NCBI GenBank assembly: GCA_903837255.1
Contig: CAILTZ010000781.1
Coordinates: 1-5,304 of the forward strand
Reading direction: 5' to 3'
DNA length: 5,304 nt
Source of the DNA: an uncultured Pirellula sp.
GTDB lineage: Bacteria; Planctomycetota; Planctomycetia; Pirellulales; Pirellulaceae
Within the stretch, counting starts at the first letter, position 1, and every line of letters starts with the position of its first letter. A program made the translations under genes and the position numbers. The notes below the pieces were generated by a model. The model was given only the letters and a program-made list of their open reading frames with translations. It was not told the origin of the DNA and searched no databases. Below, in pieces: positions 4,767 to 5,304 of this stretch.

Positions 4767-5304
4767 ATGCTTCAGAATCCACGAAAACTCCAACTTTCGG
4801 AAGTCCAACGCCAGGGCATGCGCGCCGCAGGCCGTTTCAACGCCCAGCTCATGGATTACATCCGAGGATTCATCCAAGCCGGAATCACCACCGGTGAGAT
4901 CGATCGGCTGGTCCACGAGTATACGATCTCCCACAAGCATACGCCCGCAACACTGGGCTACTTGGGCTACTCCAAGAGCTGCTGCACGAGTGTCAACGAT
5001 GTGATCTGCCACGGTATCCCCGGCGAATACGCTCTTAAAGAGGGAGACATCATCAATGTCGATATCACATCGATCGTCGACGGCTGGCATGGAGATCAAT
5101 CGGAAACCTTCCTGATCGGAGATGTTTCGGACCACGCCAAAGCGGTGACCCAGTGCGCTTTTGACGCAATGCATCGAGCCATCGCGGCCCTAACACCAGG
5201 TTGCCCGGTGAGTGTGATTGGCGAAATCGTCGTGGCAGAGGCGGAAAAATATGGATTCAGCGTCGTTCGTGAATACGTCGGGCACGGACTAGGTCGCCGA
5301 TTCC
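4767..5304 (+). CDS. map: Methionine aminopeptidase type I, N-terminal part
   Basis: The first 179 codons of a type I methionine aminopeptidase, the cytosolic metalloenzyme that removes the initiator methionine from new proteins; the gene continues past the right edge. ATG 4767-4769 is chosen because it puts [21 protein letters not shown] at the place where family members have their EI-x-x-M-R-x-AG opening; the ATG at 4818 would cut into it. A GGGGAAAGG purine block ends 14 nt upstream, rather far for an SD. Recognisable sites are [11 protein letters not shown] with the catalytic histidine H82, the first metal ligand D99 in INVDIT, D110 in DGWHGDQS, and H173 in [10 protein letters not shown], matching D97, D108 and H171 of the E. 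coli enzyme. The two glutamate ligands lie beyond the window. There is no N-terminal zinc-finger extension. It is divergent from truC and has no partner gene in view. Confidence 0.95.
   Translation, partial: MLQNPRKLQLSEVQRQGMRAAGRFNAQLMDYIRGFIQAGITTGEIDRLVHEYTISHKHTPATLGYLGYSKSCCTSVNDVICHGIPGEYALKEGDIINVDITSIVDGWHGDQSETFLIGDVSDHAKAVTQCAFDAMHRAIAALTPGCPVSVIGEIVVAEAEKYGFSVVREYVGHGLGRRF

Noticed and set aside
4552..5004. Open frame of 150 codons on the + strand
   Set aside because: It overlaps map in a different frame. The map frame shows metal ligands and family motifs through this region, while this frame shows none and also overlaps the start of truC.
4665..5174. Antisense open frame of up to 201 codons on the - strand opposite map
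   Set aside because: It mirrors conserved map coding sequence and resembles no family. Only its last 31 codons, outside map, are kept as a low-confidence leader ORF.
1..5304. A defence system, prophage, insertion sequence or biosynthetic cluster
   Set aside because: All substantial genes are housekeeping enzymes or typical planctomycete exported proteins. No transposase, integrase, terminal inverted repeats, nuclease/toxin pair or clustered pathway is visible.

Overview
This 5.3 kb window looks like an ordinary chromosomal stretch from a planctomycete, probably of the Pirellula/Rhodopirellula type. The clearest lineage marker is the small secreted-type protein at 1532-2308. It carries the N-terminal LESLESRKL motif typical of planctomycete extracellular proteins, followed by two dockerin-type calcium repeats. 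A second exported protein with D-x-N-x-D-G loops, loosely packed genes and a scarcity of strong Shine-Dalgarno sites fit the same picture. The species is inference, because no marker RNA gene is present.

Layout from left to right. (1) The 3' end of a fatty-acid (acyl-CoA) desaturase gene, + strand, ends at 181. (2) Converging on it across a 12 bp gap is an exported TlpA/ResA-type thioredoxin-fold protein, - strand, 194-1387. (3) Upstream of that on the same strand, past a clear rho-independent terminator (1425-1458), is the dockerin-repeat protein (1532-2308). (4) A 390 bp divergent intergenic region (2309-2698) holds a plausible sigma70 promoter and a striking 3 x 14 bp tandem repeat that ends at the start of ruvB. 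(5) ruvB, + strand, 2699-3817, encodes the Holliday-junction branch-migration ATPase. (6) truC (RluA-family tRNA pseudouridine synthase), - strand, 3807-4562, overlaps ruvB tail-to-tail by 11 bp. A possible 31-codon leader ORF lies just upstream in the same frame. (7) A methionine aminopeptidase gene (map), + strand, starts at 4767 and runs off the right edge.

The genes do not form one pathway. They are housekeeping functions (lipid desaturation, recombination, tRNA modification, N-terminal methionine removal) mixed with two exported planctomycete-style proteins. The only same-strand neighbours are the dockerin-repeat gene and the thioredoxin gene, and the terminator between them argues against a simple operon.

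I found no mobile element, CRISPR array, RNA gene or defence/metabolic system. The points most worth a second look are regulatory: the tandem repeat that triplicates the ruvB Shine-Dalgarno sequence and places TAA stops in all three frames, the possible leader ORF and in-frame UGA before truC, and the missing promoter space upstream of the thioredoxin gene. I see no convincing undescribed system here.
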